Shown here: positions 1 to 7,771 of the stretch, in pieces
Layout of the letters: every line of letters starts with the position of its first letter
Numbering within the stretch: the first letter of the stretch is position 1
Source of the DNA: an uncultured Clostridia bacterium
GTDB lineage: Bacteria > Bacillota > Clostridia > Oscillospirales > Acutalibacteraceae
Direction of reading: 5' to 3'
Length of the DNA: 24,765 bases
Assembly: GCA_937895645.1 (NCBI GenBank)
Contig: CALBKQ010000004.1
Coordinates: forward strand, 1-24,765
Translations under genes and position numbers: made by a program
The notes under the pieces: model-generated
Told to the model about the DNA's origin: nothing
The model's database searches: none
What the model saw: the letters and a program-made list of their open reading frames with translations, nothing else

Positions 1-1311
1 AACGTATGTCCCCATACCGCTTGTGCCGTCAAAATCGTCGCCTGCGAATACGGGACCGTGTGGCCATGGAGTTGCATAGTATGCGAAGAATGGCTCGTCA
101 GAATTTGTAACTTTATCTGTAATCCAATCGTTGATTTCTTCGTGAATCCATTCACTTAACTTACTCTGGTCTTTCTTGCCGTTAACAAACATTTCGTCAA
201 TGCCGTGAACGATTTCATATTCGCCGTTTTCTTCTGCAACATGATAGAATGGAGTCATATCATTTACATGGTGGCTACCATAGAAATAGTCAAAGCCTTG
301 ATTTGTTGGGAGGTATTCACCATAGTCGCCAAGATGCCATTTACCGAAAGCACCCGTGTTGTAACCAGCATTCTGGAATACTTCAGCAATAGTGATTTCG
401 TCACCGAGCATACCGTCGCAGTTGTTACCCATTTCAATAGAGTTGAAAATTCTCGTTGATGCAAATGGTGAAAGTGTGTCAAATGTAGGATAAATAACGT
501 TGTCTGCATATCCACGGAATGGATAACGACCTGTCATAAGACTGAAACGAGCAGGTGAGCAAACTGAATAGCTTGAATAGAAGTTATCAAAGTTAACGCC
601 TTCTTCACCAATGCGGTCAATATTTGGAGTATCATAAATTGCGCCGTTAAGTGAAATGTCGCCCCAACCTAAGTCGTCCATCATAATGAAAAGCACATTA
701 GGTTTACCCTTGCTTACTTCGTCAACACCGTCAAGGTAGTCATCGTGACCTTCCCAAAGACGTTCAACATTAGGCTGTGAACGGTAGTTCATTGTAATTA
801 CATAGAATGCAGAAGTACCTGCAAGTAAGATGCTGATAATACTTGTAATTACAACATGTGCACCTTTCTTTTCAAACTGCTTTTTGCCAACAATTAAAAG
901 TGCTGTAAACATAATAATACAAGGCAAAAGAAGTAAAAGGTTACCACCAAGACGAATTAAGAAGTTGGCATTGTCGGCACCTGAAACAAGAGCGTGTTCA
1001 ACAGATTTCCAACCAGCTTCGCCGCCTGAAAGCCATGCACCAAAGCCTGCGTCAGCACCCCAGATTGTGTAATAAAGCACAATGCTGAGTGCGTTGATAC
1101 CGTATGTAATAAAATTCCACACGTAAAGCTTTTTGAAAATAAAAAGTCCGAGCATCATAAGAGCAACCACAATGCACATAAATGCTACGTTTACAACAGC
1201 AACAATGTTAAGTCGCATAATCTGTAATGCAAGGGCAAGAATAATGCCGATTGCCATAACGATTATTGGAAAAACTTTTTTTGATTTGTCAAAAATAATT
1301 CCCTTTTTCAT
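1..1311 (-). CDS. Membrane-anchored sulfatase (formylglycine type), C-terminus missing
   Basis: Read leftward from ATG at 1311 behind a strong GAGGAGG ribosome site; 437 codons are visible and the frame is open at the window edge. Residues 1 to about 180 hold about five hydrophobic segments, for example VFPIIVMAIGIILALAL near residue 15 and NLLLLLPCIIMFTALLIVG. An extracytoplasmic sulfatase domain follows. It has the metal-binding DD at D212-D213 in NVLFIMMDDLGWGD. SVCSPARFSLMTG, with Cys251, fits the sulfatase signature in which Cys (or Ser) becomes formylglycine. GKWHLGDYGEYLPTNQGFDY and FFAYYATPWPHGP are further family motifs. The membrane-plus-sulfatase layout resembles lipoteichoic acid synthase, but LtaS uses a threonine nucleophile, so a true sulfate-ester hydrolase is more likely. 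Cys-type maturation in anaerobes needs a radical-SAM anSME enzyme, which is not in this window. The substrate is unknown; a sulfated glycan is plausible. Confidence 0.85.
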   Translation of the reverse strand, partial: MKKGIIFDKSKKVFPIIVMAIGIILALALQIMRLNIVAVVNVAFMCIVVALMMLGLFIFKKLYVWNFITYGINALSIVLYYTIWGADAGFGAWLSGGEAGWKSVEHALVSGADNANFLIRLGGNLLLLLPCIIMFTALLIVGKKQFEKKGAHVVITSIISILLAGTSAFYVITMNYRSQPNVERLWEGHDDYLDGVDEVSKGKPNVLFIMMDDLGWGDISLNGAIYDTPNIDRIGEEGVNFDNFYSSYSVCSPARFSLMTGRYPFRGYADNVIYPTFDTLSPFASTRIFNSIEMGNNCDGMLGDEITIAEVFQNAGYNTGAFGKWHLGDYGEYLPTNQGFDYFYGSHHVNDMTPFYHVAEENGEYEIVHGIDEMFVNGKKDQSKLSEWIHEEINDWITDKVTNSDEPFFAYYATPWPHGPVFAGDDFDGTSGMGTYV

Positions 1312-1343
1312 TTTGTTTCCTCCTCAGGAAAAATTATCAACTA

Positions 1344-1372
1344 ATTATACTATATAATACAAAATTATTCAA
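1344..1372 (-). promoter_or_regulatory. Sigma-A promoter of the sulfatase gene
   Basis: On the minus strand the -35 box TTGAAT (1367-1372) and the -10 box TATAAT (1344-1349) are 17 nt apart. Transcription would start near 1337, giving a leader of about 26 nt that contains the GAGGAGG site. Confidence 0.75.
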
Positions 1373-1387
1373 TACAACAAAACCCAT

Positions 1388-1419
1388 AAAAAAAGGCAGT
1401 CTTTTTTTGCAGACTGCCT
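1388..1419 (-). terminator. Intrinsic terminator of the PlsC-type gene
   Basis: An 8-bp stem AGGCAGTC/GACTGCCT (1394-1401 with 1412-1419) is followed, in leftward transcription, by a U-tract from the A-run 1388-1394. It lies 5 nt past the acyltransferase stop and separates that gene from the sulfatase promoter. Confidence 0.85.
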
Positions 1420-1424
1420 AAAAT

Positions 1425-2177
1425 TTAATCGTTATATTTTTTTGATTCTTCTAAAATTACACTGTAAACTTTGTCGTGTAAGTCTTTTACATCGGCACGG
1501 GTCATATTTTTTGTTTCGATAGGGTCAAGAATTGTAACCTTTATAGAAGTTGGAGTAATAATACCATTACTGCCCTCAAAAACTTTGAATACATTTCTTA
1601 TATAGATTGGAACAACAGTAACACCTGTTTTTTGAACAATTTTGAATGCACCGTTTTTGAACTTGTCAGGAGTATTGGTAAAACCACGTTTGCCTTCAGG
1701 GAAAATAAGCATTGAGTGACCGCTTTCAATGTTTTCAATAGTTTTGTGTATGGCTTTAACTGCTTCACGCGGATTTTCCTGGTTTACAGGCACACTTTTA
1801 ATCATTTTGCTGATACCACTTATGAATGGCACGCCTGCAAGTGAAAGCTTCATCATAAATCCGAAGTTAAAGTCTTTTAATACGTGTAAAAGTAATGGAA
1901 TGTCAGCATAACTTTGATGATTTGGTGTAAAAAGTAATGGTCTGTCAGTTGGGATTTTTTCAAGACCCTCAACAGTAATGTCCATTTTAGCTGCTTTCGT
2001 TACAAATTTCGCCCATTTCTTAACCGCTTTGAATGCAACTGCATCACGCTTTTCATATTTACCTTTTTTGTCAAGGTGTTTATAGTAAATAATTTTAGGA
2101 TTCATTATAAACAACAAATGACCTATTATTTTGAATACGACTTTCCAACTGAATGCTTTTTTCTTAAAATCTTTCAT
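1425..2177 (-). CDS. 1-acyl-sn-glycerol-3-phosphate acyltransferase family protein (PlsC-like)
   Basis: A 250-residue membrane-associated acyltransferase. PlsC enzymes transfer an acyl chain to the sn-2 position of lysophosphatidate, making phosphatidate for phospholipid synthesis. The HX4D catalytic motif is present as NHQSYADIP, followed by the block IFPEGKRGFT (FPEGxR, glycerol-phosphate binding) and VVPIYIRNV. The N-terminus has a basic and hydrophobic stretch, KVVFKIIGHLLFI. I chose ATG 2177, preceded by AGAGG with 7-nt spacing. The frame stays open to 2252, but an upstream ATG there would lie before the predicted transcription start near 2234. An in-frame TTG with a GAGG site 13 codons upstream (at 2216) is a weaker alternative. 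The gene is transcribed alone, between its own promoter and terminator. PlsC paralogues with other lysolipid substrates cannot be excluded. Confidence 0.9.
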   Translation of the reverse strand: MKDFKKKAFSWKVVFKIIGHLLFIMNPKIIYYKHLDKKGKYEKRDAVAFKAVKKWAKFVTKAAKMDITVEGLEKIPTDRPLLFTPNHQSYADIPLLLHVLKDFNFGFMMKLSLAGVPFISGISKMIKSVPVNQENPREAVKAIHKTIENIESGHSMLIFPEGKRGFTNTPDKFKNGAFKIVQKTGVTVVPIYIRNVFKVFEGSNGIITPTSIKVTILDPIETKNMTRADVKDLHDKVYSVILEESKKYND

Positions 2178-2240
2178 TTTTACGCCTCTGATAATAAGAT
2201 TTATTCCCCAAAACAATATTTCCTCAACAATGTGTATAAT

Positions 2241-2269
2241 ATAATAACACAAAAAATACTCTAATACAA
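2241..2269 (-). promoter_or_regulatory. Promoter of the PlsC-type gene
   Basis: Minus-strand TTGTAT (2264-2269), a 17-nt spacer and TATTAT (2241-2246), with an extended -10 TGT just before the hexamer. The predicted start near 2234 supports the shorter start codon at 2177. Confidence 0.65.
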
Positions 2270-2300
2270 TATTAAAGACAGGGGTTTTTTAAGAATAATA

Positions 2301-2329
2301 TTGACATTTTGCCCATTTTGTTGTAAAGT
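2301..2329 (+). promoter_or_regulatory. Sigma-A promoter of the secreted unknown gene
   Basis: A perfect -35 TTGACA (2301-2306), a 17-nt spacer and -10 TAAAGT (2324-2329). It is divergent from the PlsC promoter, with about 30 nt between the two -35 boxes. It gives a leader of about 33 nt to the ATG at 2369. Confidence 0.65.
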
Positions 2330-2368
2330 AATGTGGTAAAGGTTTAATTTTTGAAAGGGGTTCAAAAA

Positions 2369-3280
2369 ATGGCTAAAAAACAACTTACTCCCGAACAGTA
2401 CAAGGCTAAAACAGAAAAGAAAGCTGAAAAAAGAAAAAAGTTTGCTAATCTTTTCTTCAAAACACTTGCAGTTTGTGTTGCAATAGTAATCGTTTATAGT
2501 GCAACATCAGTGGCTTTTACAAGAATTGGTCTTGCAACTGTTCTTAAAAATAAAACATTTGTTGTTAATTCACAGTCACAAGGCAATAACTCTAATTCAA
2601 ATCAGAGTGTAGATGATAATCAGACTCCTGCAATTCCTGATGACTCAAATACAGACAATCAGGGTGGCGAGGCTGCAACTGTTATGACTTCAAAAACAAT
2701 GCAGTTTGACTTGTTTGTAAAAGCTTTCAGCGGTGTTAAAACAAATGCAAAGAGCGTTACTCAGTTAAAGAAAAACGCTTACAATTATAATGAGCATGTT
2801 GACGCAGGCGGTAACCCTATTATTGAAGGCGCTGGTAAAGGTCTTATGGGCTCACTTCTTAAAGCAGAAGAAACAAATGTTACATACACAGGTGCTGATA
2901 TTGCTGGTAACTTCCCACCATCAGGTGCAACTTGTGGTCTTACAAAAGACGACGTTAAGAGCATTGATTGTAAAGAAGAAGGCGACTACTACATTATTAC
3001 AGTTGTGGTAAAACCTGCAAAGAATCCAAAAGCAGGCGAAAAGGTTGGTGCGGTTGCAACAATCCTTACAAAAGAGTCAATTCAGGAACCAATCAAAGAT
3101 GTTCCAATTATCAACTCACTTGAGCCAAATTGCGATTATCAGGCAACAACAGCTGAAGCAAAGATTGAAAAATCAACAGGCAACCTTGTTGAATATTACT
3201 TCGACCTTCCAATGATTCTCTATATGGGCGATTATTCAGTGGGTCTTGGTTTCGAAGAATGGTGGACAGTTGCATATTAA
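2369..3280 (+). CDS. Membrane-anchored extracytoplasmic protein of unknown function
   Basis: 303 residues. I chose ATG 2369 (MAKKQLTPEQ...) because GAAAGGGG lies 9 nt upstream; the TTG at 2351 in the same frame has no such site. The layout is a very basic cytoplasmic N-terminus (residues 1-28, rich in K and E), one transmembrane helix (about 29-50, KTLAVCVAIVIVYSATSVAF), a low-complexity Asn/Ser/Gln/Asp linker (about 68-105), and a C-terminal domain of about 200 residues that should face outside. That domain has two close cysteines (ATCGLTKDDVKSIDCKEE) and an aromatic C-terminus, FEEWWTVAY. I do not recognise the family. The gene is monocistronic, with its own promoter and terminator. The topology would suit a surface or cell-envelope protein, but no function is assigned. 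Confidence 0.85.
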   Translation: MAKKQLTPEQYKAKTEKKAEKRKKFANLFFKTLAVCVAIVIVYSATSVAFTRIGLATVLKNKTFVVNSQSQGNNSNSNQSVDDNQTPAIPDDSNTDNQGGEAATVMTSKTMQFDLFVKAFSGVKTNAKSVTQLKKNAYNYNEHVDAGGNPIIEGAGKGLMGSLLKAEETNVTYTGADIAGNFPPSGATCGLTKDDVKSIDCKEEGDYYIITVVVKPAKNPKAGEKVGAVATILTKESIQEPIKDVPIINSLEPNCDYQATTAEAKIEKSTGNLVEYYFDLPMILYMGDYSVGLGFEEWWTVAY

Positions 3281-3296
3281 TCTTATAAAGAGATAT

Positions 3297-3328
3297 AGAG
3301 CTTGCTCGTTTGAGCAGGCTCTTTTTTT
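3297..3328 (+). terminator. Intrinsic terminator after the secreted unknown gene
   Basis: An 11-bp stem AGAGCTTGCTC/GAGCAGGCTCT (one G-U pair) with a GTTT loop, then seven U residues. It lies 16 nt past the stop codon. Confidence 0.9.
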
Positions 3329-3375
3329 GTGTTCAATTATGTCAACAAAGGTTCGTTTATTATATTTTATGGCAA

Positions 3376-3439
3376 ATTTTGTAACAAAATGCACAAATGA
3401 CTGTAATTAAATTTGTTATCAGTTTGAACAATTTGTGCA
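3376..3439. promoter_or_regulatory. Operator-like inverted repeats upstream of the glycogen operon
   Basis: Two symmetric elements precede the glg promoter. ATTTTGT-A-ACAAAAT (3376-3390) is a perfect 7-bp palindrome with a 1-nt centre. TGCACAAAT (3390-3398) and ATTTGTGCA (3431-3439) are perfect 9-bp inverted arms with centres 41 bp apart, the second ending 8 nt before the -35 box. They could be binding sites for a regulator of glycogen synthesis. The regulator is unknown. Confidence 0.4.
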
Positions 3440-3447
3440 AAAAGCAC

Positions 3448-3476
3448 TTGAAATCGCCATTTTGAAGTGTTAGAAT
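3448..3476 (+). promoter_or_regulatory. Sigma-A promoter of the glgBCDA operon
   Basis: TTGAAA (3448-3453), a 17-nt spacer and TAGAAT (3471-3476). Transcription would start near 3483, about 48 nt before the GTG start of glgB. No other convincing promoter was seen before glgC, glgD or glgA, so one transcript probably carries all four genes. Confidence 0.75.
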
Positions 3477-3530
3477 ATATCTGTATAAGTAGAATTGCGA
3501 TTTATTGTAAATATTTGTGAGGTGAAAAAA

Positions 3531-5423
3531 GTGGCGGAATCTCAAAACAATAACTATGAGGCTCAGGTGCCTGTTTATTTGTTCCATCAGGGCAATAACG
3601 CACGTGCTTATGAATATATGGGCGCTCATAGGGTAGATGACGAAACAGTTGTTTTCAGAACATGGGCACCAAATGCGGTATCAGTTAGCGTCAGTGGCGA
3701 TTTCAATGGTTGGAATGATGACGCAAATAAAGCAGAGCGTATAACTGCCGGTGGTATATGGGAAGTTTACGTTAAAAATGTCAAGGTTTATGATTCATAT
3801 AAATTCTGCATCACTACTCAGGACGGCAGAAAACTTATGAAAAGCGACCCTTATGGTTATCATATGGAAACTCGTCCCGATAATGCCACAAAATATTACG
3901 AGTTGGGAAATTATAAATGGACTGACGCGAAATGGGAAAAGGCTAAGCGTGAAAAAGCCCAGTATGACAGACCTGTTAATATTTATGAGGTACATGCAGG
4001 TTCATGGAAACAGTATGATGACGGTAACTTCTATTCATATCGTAAAATGGCAGAAGAGTTAATCCCATACGTTAAAGAAATGGGTTACACTCATATTGAG
4101 TTTATGCCACTTACAGAGTATCCTTTCGACGGCTCTTGGGGTTATCAGGTTACAGGCTATTTTGCTGCAACATCCCGTTATGGCACACCTGATGATTTAA
4201 TGTATCTTGTGGATATGTGTCACAAGAACGGTATAGGCGTAATTCTTGACTGGGTACCTGCCCACTTCCCGAAGGATGCAAACGGTCTTAATGAATTTGA
4301 TGGTACACCTTGTTATGAATATGCAGATATAAGAAAAGGTGAGCATCTTGAATGGGGTACAAAAGTTTTTGATTTCGGCAGAAATGAAGTTCAGTCATTC
4401 CTGATTTCAAGCGCTATGTTCTGGCTTGACAAATACCATATTGACGGACTTCGTGTCGACGCAGTTGCATCAATGCTTTATCTTGATTATGGTAGAGATG
4501 ACGGCCACTGGATTGCCAATAAAGACGGCGGTAATGAAAATCTTGAAACAATAGATTTTCTTAACAAATTAAGTATGAATGTTTTCCGTGATTATCACGG
4601 AAGTCTGCTCATAGCAGAAGAAAGTACAGCGTGGCCAATGGTTACAAAGCCTGTTTATATGGGCGGCCTTGGTTTTAACTATAAGTGGAATATGGGTTGG
4701 ATGAATGACATTCTACGATATTTCTCAATGGACCCACTTTACAGAAAAGGCAATCACGGTTGTATTACATTCTCATTCTTCTACGCATTTTCAGAGAACT
4801 TTATTTTGCCAATCTCACACGACGAGGTTGTTCACGGTAAATGTTCACTTATAAATAAAATGCCTGGTACTTATGAAGAAAAGTTTGCAGGGGTAAGAGC
4901 ATTTATGGGCTATATGATGGCTCATCCTGGTAAAAAGCTTATGTTTATGGGTAGCGAGTTTGGTCAGTTTATTGAGTGGAATTACAAGCAGGGTCTTGAT
5001 TGGTTGCTTTTACAGTATGATGCACATAAACAGTTGCAGACATACACAAAAGAACTTAATCATTTTTATAAAGCAAATGCACCACTCTGGCAGGTTGACC
5101 ATTCATGGGAAGGCTTTTCGTGGATTTCAGCGGACGACAATGACAATTCAGTAATTTCATTCCGTAGAATTGACGAAAAGGGTAAAGAGATTATTGCAAT
5201 ATGTAACTTTACACCTGTAGCCCGTGATAATTATAAAATCGGCGTTCCTGCAAAGAGTAATTATAAGATTGTGTTTAATTCCGATGATGCGAAATATGGC
5301 GGAACAGGAAAAGCACAACCGCAGAAAATAAAGTGGCAAAAAGAGGCTATGCATGGATTTGAACAAAGCATTTCTCTCGATTTACCACCAATGTCAACAA
5401 TTTATCTTCAAAAAACAAGATAA
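3531..5423 (+). CDS. glgB: 1,4-alpha-glucan branching enzyme
   Basis: Creates the alpha-1,6 branches of glycogen by cutting an alpha-1,4 chain and rejoining it. A 630-residue protein, normal for the family. I chose GTG 3531 because GTGAGGTG lies 6 nt upstream; the frame extends to a TTG at 3495 that lacks a ribosome site. An N-terminal CBM48 domain (RTWAPNAVSVSVSGDFNGW) precedes the GH13 barrel. The catalytic residues are Asp310 (GLRVDAVASMLY), Glu363 (LLIAEESTAWP) and Asp431 (ISHDEVVHGK), with the same spacing as E. coli GlgB residues 405, 458 and 526. The all-beta C-terminal domain is complete. It is the first gene of the glg operon; its stop is 13 nt before glgC. Confidence 0.97.
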   Translation: MAESQNNNYEAQVPVYLFHQGNNARAYEYMGAHRVDDETVVFRTWAPNAVSVSVSGDFNGWNDDANKAERITAGGIWEVYVKNVKVYDSYKFCITTQDGRKLMKSDPYGYHMETRPDNATKYYELGNYKWTDAKWEKAKREKAQYDRPVNIYEVHAGSWKQYDDGNFYSYRKMAEELIPYVKEMGYTHIEFMPLTEYPFDGSWGYQVTGYFAATSRYGTPDDLMYLVDMCHKNGIGVILDWVPAHFPKDANGLNEFDGTPCYEYADIRKGEHLEWGTKVFDFGRNEVQSFLISSAMFWLDKYHIDGLRVDAVASMLYLDYGRDDGHWIANKDGGNENLETIDFLNKLSMNVFRDYHGSLLIAEESTAWPMVTKPVYMGGLGFNYKWNMGWMNDILRYFSMDPLYRKGNHGCITFSFFYAFSENFILPISHDEVVHGKCSLINKMPGTYEEKFAGVRAFMGYMMAHPGKKLMFMGSEFGQFIEWNYKQGLDWLLLQYDAHKQLQTYTKELNHFYKANAPLWQVDHSWEGFSWISADDNDNSVISFRRIDEKGKEIIAICNFTPVARDNYKIGVPAKSNYKIVFNSDDAKYGGTGKAQPQKIKWQKEAMHGFEQSISLDLPPMSTIYLQKTR

Positions 5424-5436
5424 TGGAGGAATAAAT

Positions 5437-6654
5437 ATGGCAAGAAAACAAGAATGTATTGCAATGCTTCTTGCAGGCGGTCAGGGAAGCCGTCTTGGAA
5501 TTCTTACAAAGAACATTGCTAAACCTGCTGTACCTTACGGCGGTAAATACAGAATTATTGACTTCCCACTTTCAAACTGTGTAAACTCCGGTATTTCAAC
5601 TGTTGGTGTTTTAACACAGTATCAACCACTTGAACTTAACGATTACATAGGCAACGGTCAGGCTTGGGATTTGGACCGTGCTAATGGTGGTGTTCATATT
5701 CTCTCACCTTACCAGCAGATTAAAGGTACAGAATGGTACAAGGGCACTGCAAACGCTATTTATCAGAATATTAATTTCATCGACCGTTATGACCCTGAAT
5801 ATGTTGTAATTCTTTCCGGTGACCATATTTATAAAATGGATTACAACAAGATGCTTGAGTACCATAAAGAAAAGGGTGCTGCTTGTACTATTGCAATGCT
5901 TGAAGTAAGTTGGGAAGAAGCAAGTCGTTTTGGTCTTATGATTCTTAATGACGATAACTCAATCAGTGAGTTTGAAGAAAAGCCAAAAAATCCAAGAAGT
6001 AACAAGGCTTCAATGGGTGTTTATGTGTTTACTTGGAGTAAACTCCGTCAGTATCTTATTGATGATGAAAATGACCCAGAGTCAAGTAACGACTTTGGTA
6101 AAAATGTTATTCCAAAAATGCACGCAGATGGCGAAAAAATGTTTGCATATCTTTTTGATGGTTACTGGAAAGACGTTGGTACAATCGATAGTTTGTGGGA
6201 AGCAAACCTTGACCTTCTTAATCCAAAAGTTGACCTTGATTTGTCAGACACAAGCTGGAGAATTTATGCAAAAACTCCATCAAGCCCACCACACTATATT
6301 TCTGCAGATGCAAAAGTGCAGAACTCAATGATTTCAGAGGGCTCTCGTGTTTATGGTGATGTTGACTACTCAATTCTTTTCAATGATGTTGTTATTGAAG
6401 AGGGTGCAGAGGTTAAATACTCAATAGTAATGCCTGGTACAGTTGTTAAAAAAGGTGCAGTTGTTCAGTATTCAATGGTTGCAGAAAATGCAGTTATTGA
6501 AGCAGGCGCAGTAGTTGGCGCAAGTCCTGAAGAAATGGCAAATTGCGATGACTGGGGCGTTGCGGTTGTAGGCGCAGGTGTTACCGTGCACGAAGGCGCA
6601 TTTGTTGCACCTAAAGCAATGGTAGACGAAGATGTAGTAAAGGAGGAGAACTAA
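5437..6654 (+). CDS. glgC: Glucose-1-phosphate adenylyltransferase, catalytic subunit
   Basis: Makes ADP-glucose and pyrophosphate from ATP and glucose-1-phosphate, the committed step of bacterial glycogen synthesis. 405 residues from ATG 5437, with TGGAGG 7 nt upstream; the frame reaches back into glgB, but that part is not used. The nucleotidyltransferase signature LLAGGQGSRL (residues 11-20) is intact, followed by KPAVPYGGKYRIIDFPLSN, the metal-binding SGDHIYKMDY and YWKDVGTIDSLWEAN. The C-terminus is a left-handed beta-helix with hexapeptide-like repeats (VIEEGAEVKYSIVMPGTVV). Sequence style is Bacillus/Clostridia-type rather than enterobacterial. The SD of the next gene lies inside its last codons. 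It probably assembles with GlgD. Confidence 0.97.
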   Translation: MARKQECIAMLLAGGQGSRLGILTKNIAKPAVPYGGKYRIIDFPLSNCVNSGISTVGVLTQYQPLELNDYIGNGQAWDLDRANGGVHILSPYQQIKGTEWYKGTANAIYQNINFIDRYDPEYVVILSGDHIYKMDYNKMLEYHKEKGAACTIAMLEVSWEEASRFGLMILNDDNSISEFEEKPKNPRSNKASMGVYVFTWSKLRQYLIDDENDPESSNDFGKNVIPKMHADGEKMFAYLFDGYWKDVGTIDSLWEANLDLLNPKVDLDLSDTSWRIYAKTPSSPPHYISADAKVQNSMISEGSRVYGDVDYSILFNDVVIEEGAEVKYSIVMPGTVVKKGAVVQYSMVAENAVIEAGAVVGASPEEMANCDDWGVAVVGAGVTVHEGAFVAPKAMVDEDVVKEEN

Positions 6655-6655
6655 G

Positions 6656-7771
6656 ATGACAGGTAAGAATATAGTAGGTATTGTATTTTCAAACGCTTAT
6701 GACGAATGTATTGGCGAGCTTACAGGTATTCGTACAATGGGTTCAGTACCATTTGCATCTCGTTATCGTCTTATCGACTTTACTCTTTCAAATATGGTTA
6801 ACGCAGGTATTGAAAAAGTTGGTGTTCTTACAAAGAGCAACTATCAGTCTCTTATGGACCATGTAGGTACAGGTAAACCTTGGGATTTATCTCGTAAAAA
6901 TGACGGCCTTTTCATTCTTCCACCATTCTCAACAAGTGAAGCAGGTGGGAATGCTGATAAACTTGCATCTCTTAAAGGTATTATGGGCTTTATTAGTCGT
7001 TCAAATGAAGAATATGTTCTTCTTTCAGATTGCAATACCGTTTTTAATCTTGATATTGATGCACTTACAGATTATCACACAGCAAAAAATGCTGATATGA
7101 CTATTGTTTATAAGAATGGCAAAAAGCCAAATCTTACAGATGTGGCAGTTCTTGATATGAATGCAGAAGGTAAGGCAGAAAAGATTTCAATTTCTCCTGT
7201 AACTGAAGATAATGTTAATTATTCACTTAACGTAATCTTTATGAAGAAAGCACTTCTTGAAAGGCTTATCAACGATGCAATCAGCTTGAATTATAAGGAT
7301 TTTGAAGCAGATATTATTCAAGGTAATGTTGACAAACTCAATATTTACGGTTACGAAGTAGCAGGTTATGCTGCAACAATCGAGTCAATGGAAAGCTATT
7401 TCAAAACAAACATGGAACTTCTTGATATGGCAAACTGTGACGACCTTTTCAATGCAGACAGACCAATTTATACAAAAGTACGTGATGATATGCCTGCGAT
7501 TTATGGTCTTGGCTCAGATGTTAAGAATTCACTTGTTGCTGACGGGTGTATTATTGAGGGAACAGTTGAAAACTCAATCCTTTTCCGCGGTGTACGCGTT
7601 GAAAAAGGTGCAGTTGTTAAAAACTCAATCGTTATGCAGGATTGTTTCGTAGCACAAAACGCATCTCTTAATTGCGTAGTTGCAGATAAGAGCGTTGTTA
7701 TTACTCCAAATAAGACTTTATCTGGCGCTACAAATTATCCTGTTTATATTGGTAAGGAGATTGTAATCTAA
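6656..7771 (+). CDS. glgD: GlgD, non-catalytic partner of ADP-glucose pyrophosphorylase
   Basis: 371 residues; ATG 6656 begins 1 nt after the glgC stop, and its AGGAGGAG site (6641-6648) is coded within glgC, so the genes are probably translationally coupled. The fold is that of GlgC (RYRLIDFTLSNMVNAGIEKVGVLTKSNYQSL, then beta-helix repeats such as VENSILFRGVRVEKGAVV). Two key sites are degenerate. The GGxGxRL loop that binds ATP is replaced by FSNAYDECIGELTGIR, and the metal-binding GDH motif reads SDCNTVF. In Geobacillus stearothermophilus, GlgD is known to have little activity alone but to raise GlgC activity in a GlgC-GlgD complex. I infer the same here. The stop overlaps the start of glgA by one base (TAATG). 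Confidence 0.93.
   Translation: MTGKNIVGIVFSNAYDECIGELTGIRTMGSVPFASRYRLIDFTLSNMVNAGIEKVGVLTKSNYQSLMDHVGTGKPWDLSRKNDGLFILPPFSTSEAGGNADKLASLKGIMGFISRSNEEYVLLSDCNTVFNLDIDALTDYHTAKNADMTIVYKNGKKPNLTDVAVLDMNAEGKAEKISISPVTEDNVNYSLNVIFMKKALLERLINDAISLNYKDFEADIIQGNVDKLNIYGYEVAGYAATIESMESYFKTNMELLDMANCDDLFNADRPIYTKVRDDMPAIYGLGSDVKNSLVADGCIIEGTVENSILFRGVRVEKGAVVKNSIVMQDCFVAQNASLNCVVADKSVVITPNKTLSGATNYPVYIGKEIVI

Noticed and set aside
1..1311. Lipoteichoic acid synthase (LtaS)
   Set aside because: Membrane topology is similar, but the active site CSPAR-x4-TG with cysteine is the sulfatase type; LtaS has a threonine nucleophile and lacks this motif.
3495..3530. Longer glgB with a TTG start at 3495
   Set aside because: No ribosome site precedes it, the extra residues do not look like GlgB, and GTG 3531 has a good GTGAGGTG site.
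3281..3530. Riboswitch in the glg leader
   Set aside because: The predicted leader is only about 48 nt with no stable fold; the inverted repeats lie upstream of the promoter and so are DNA sites.
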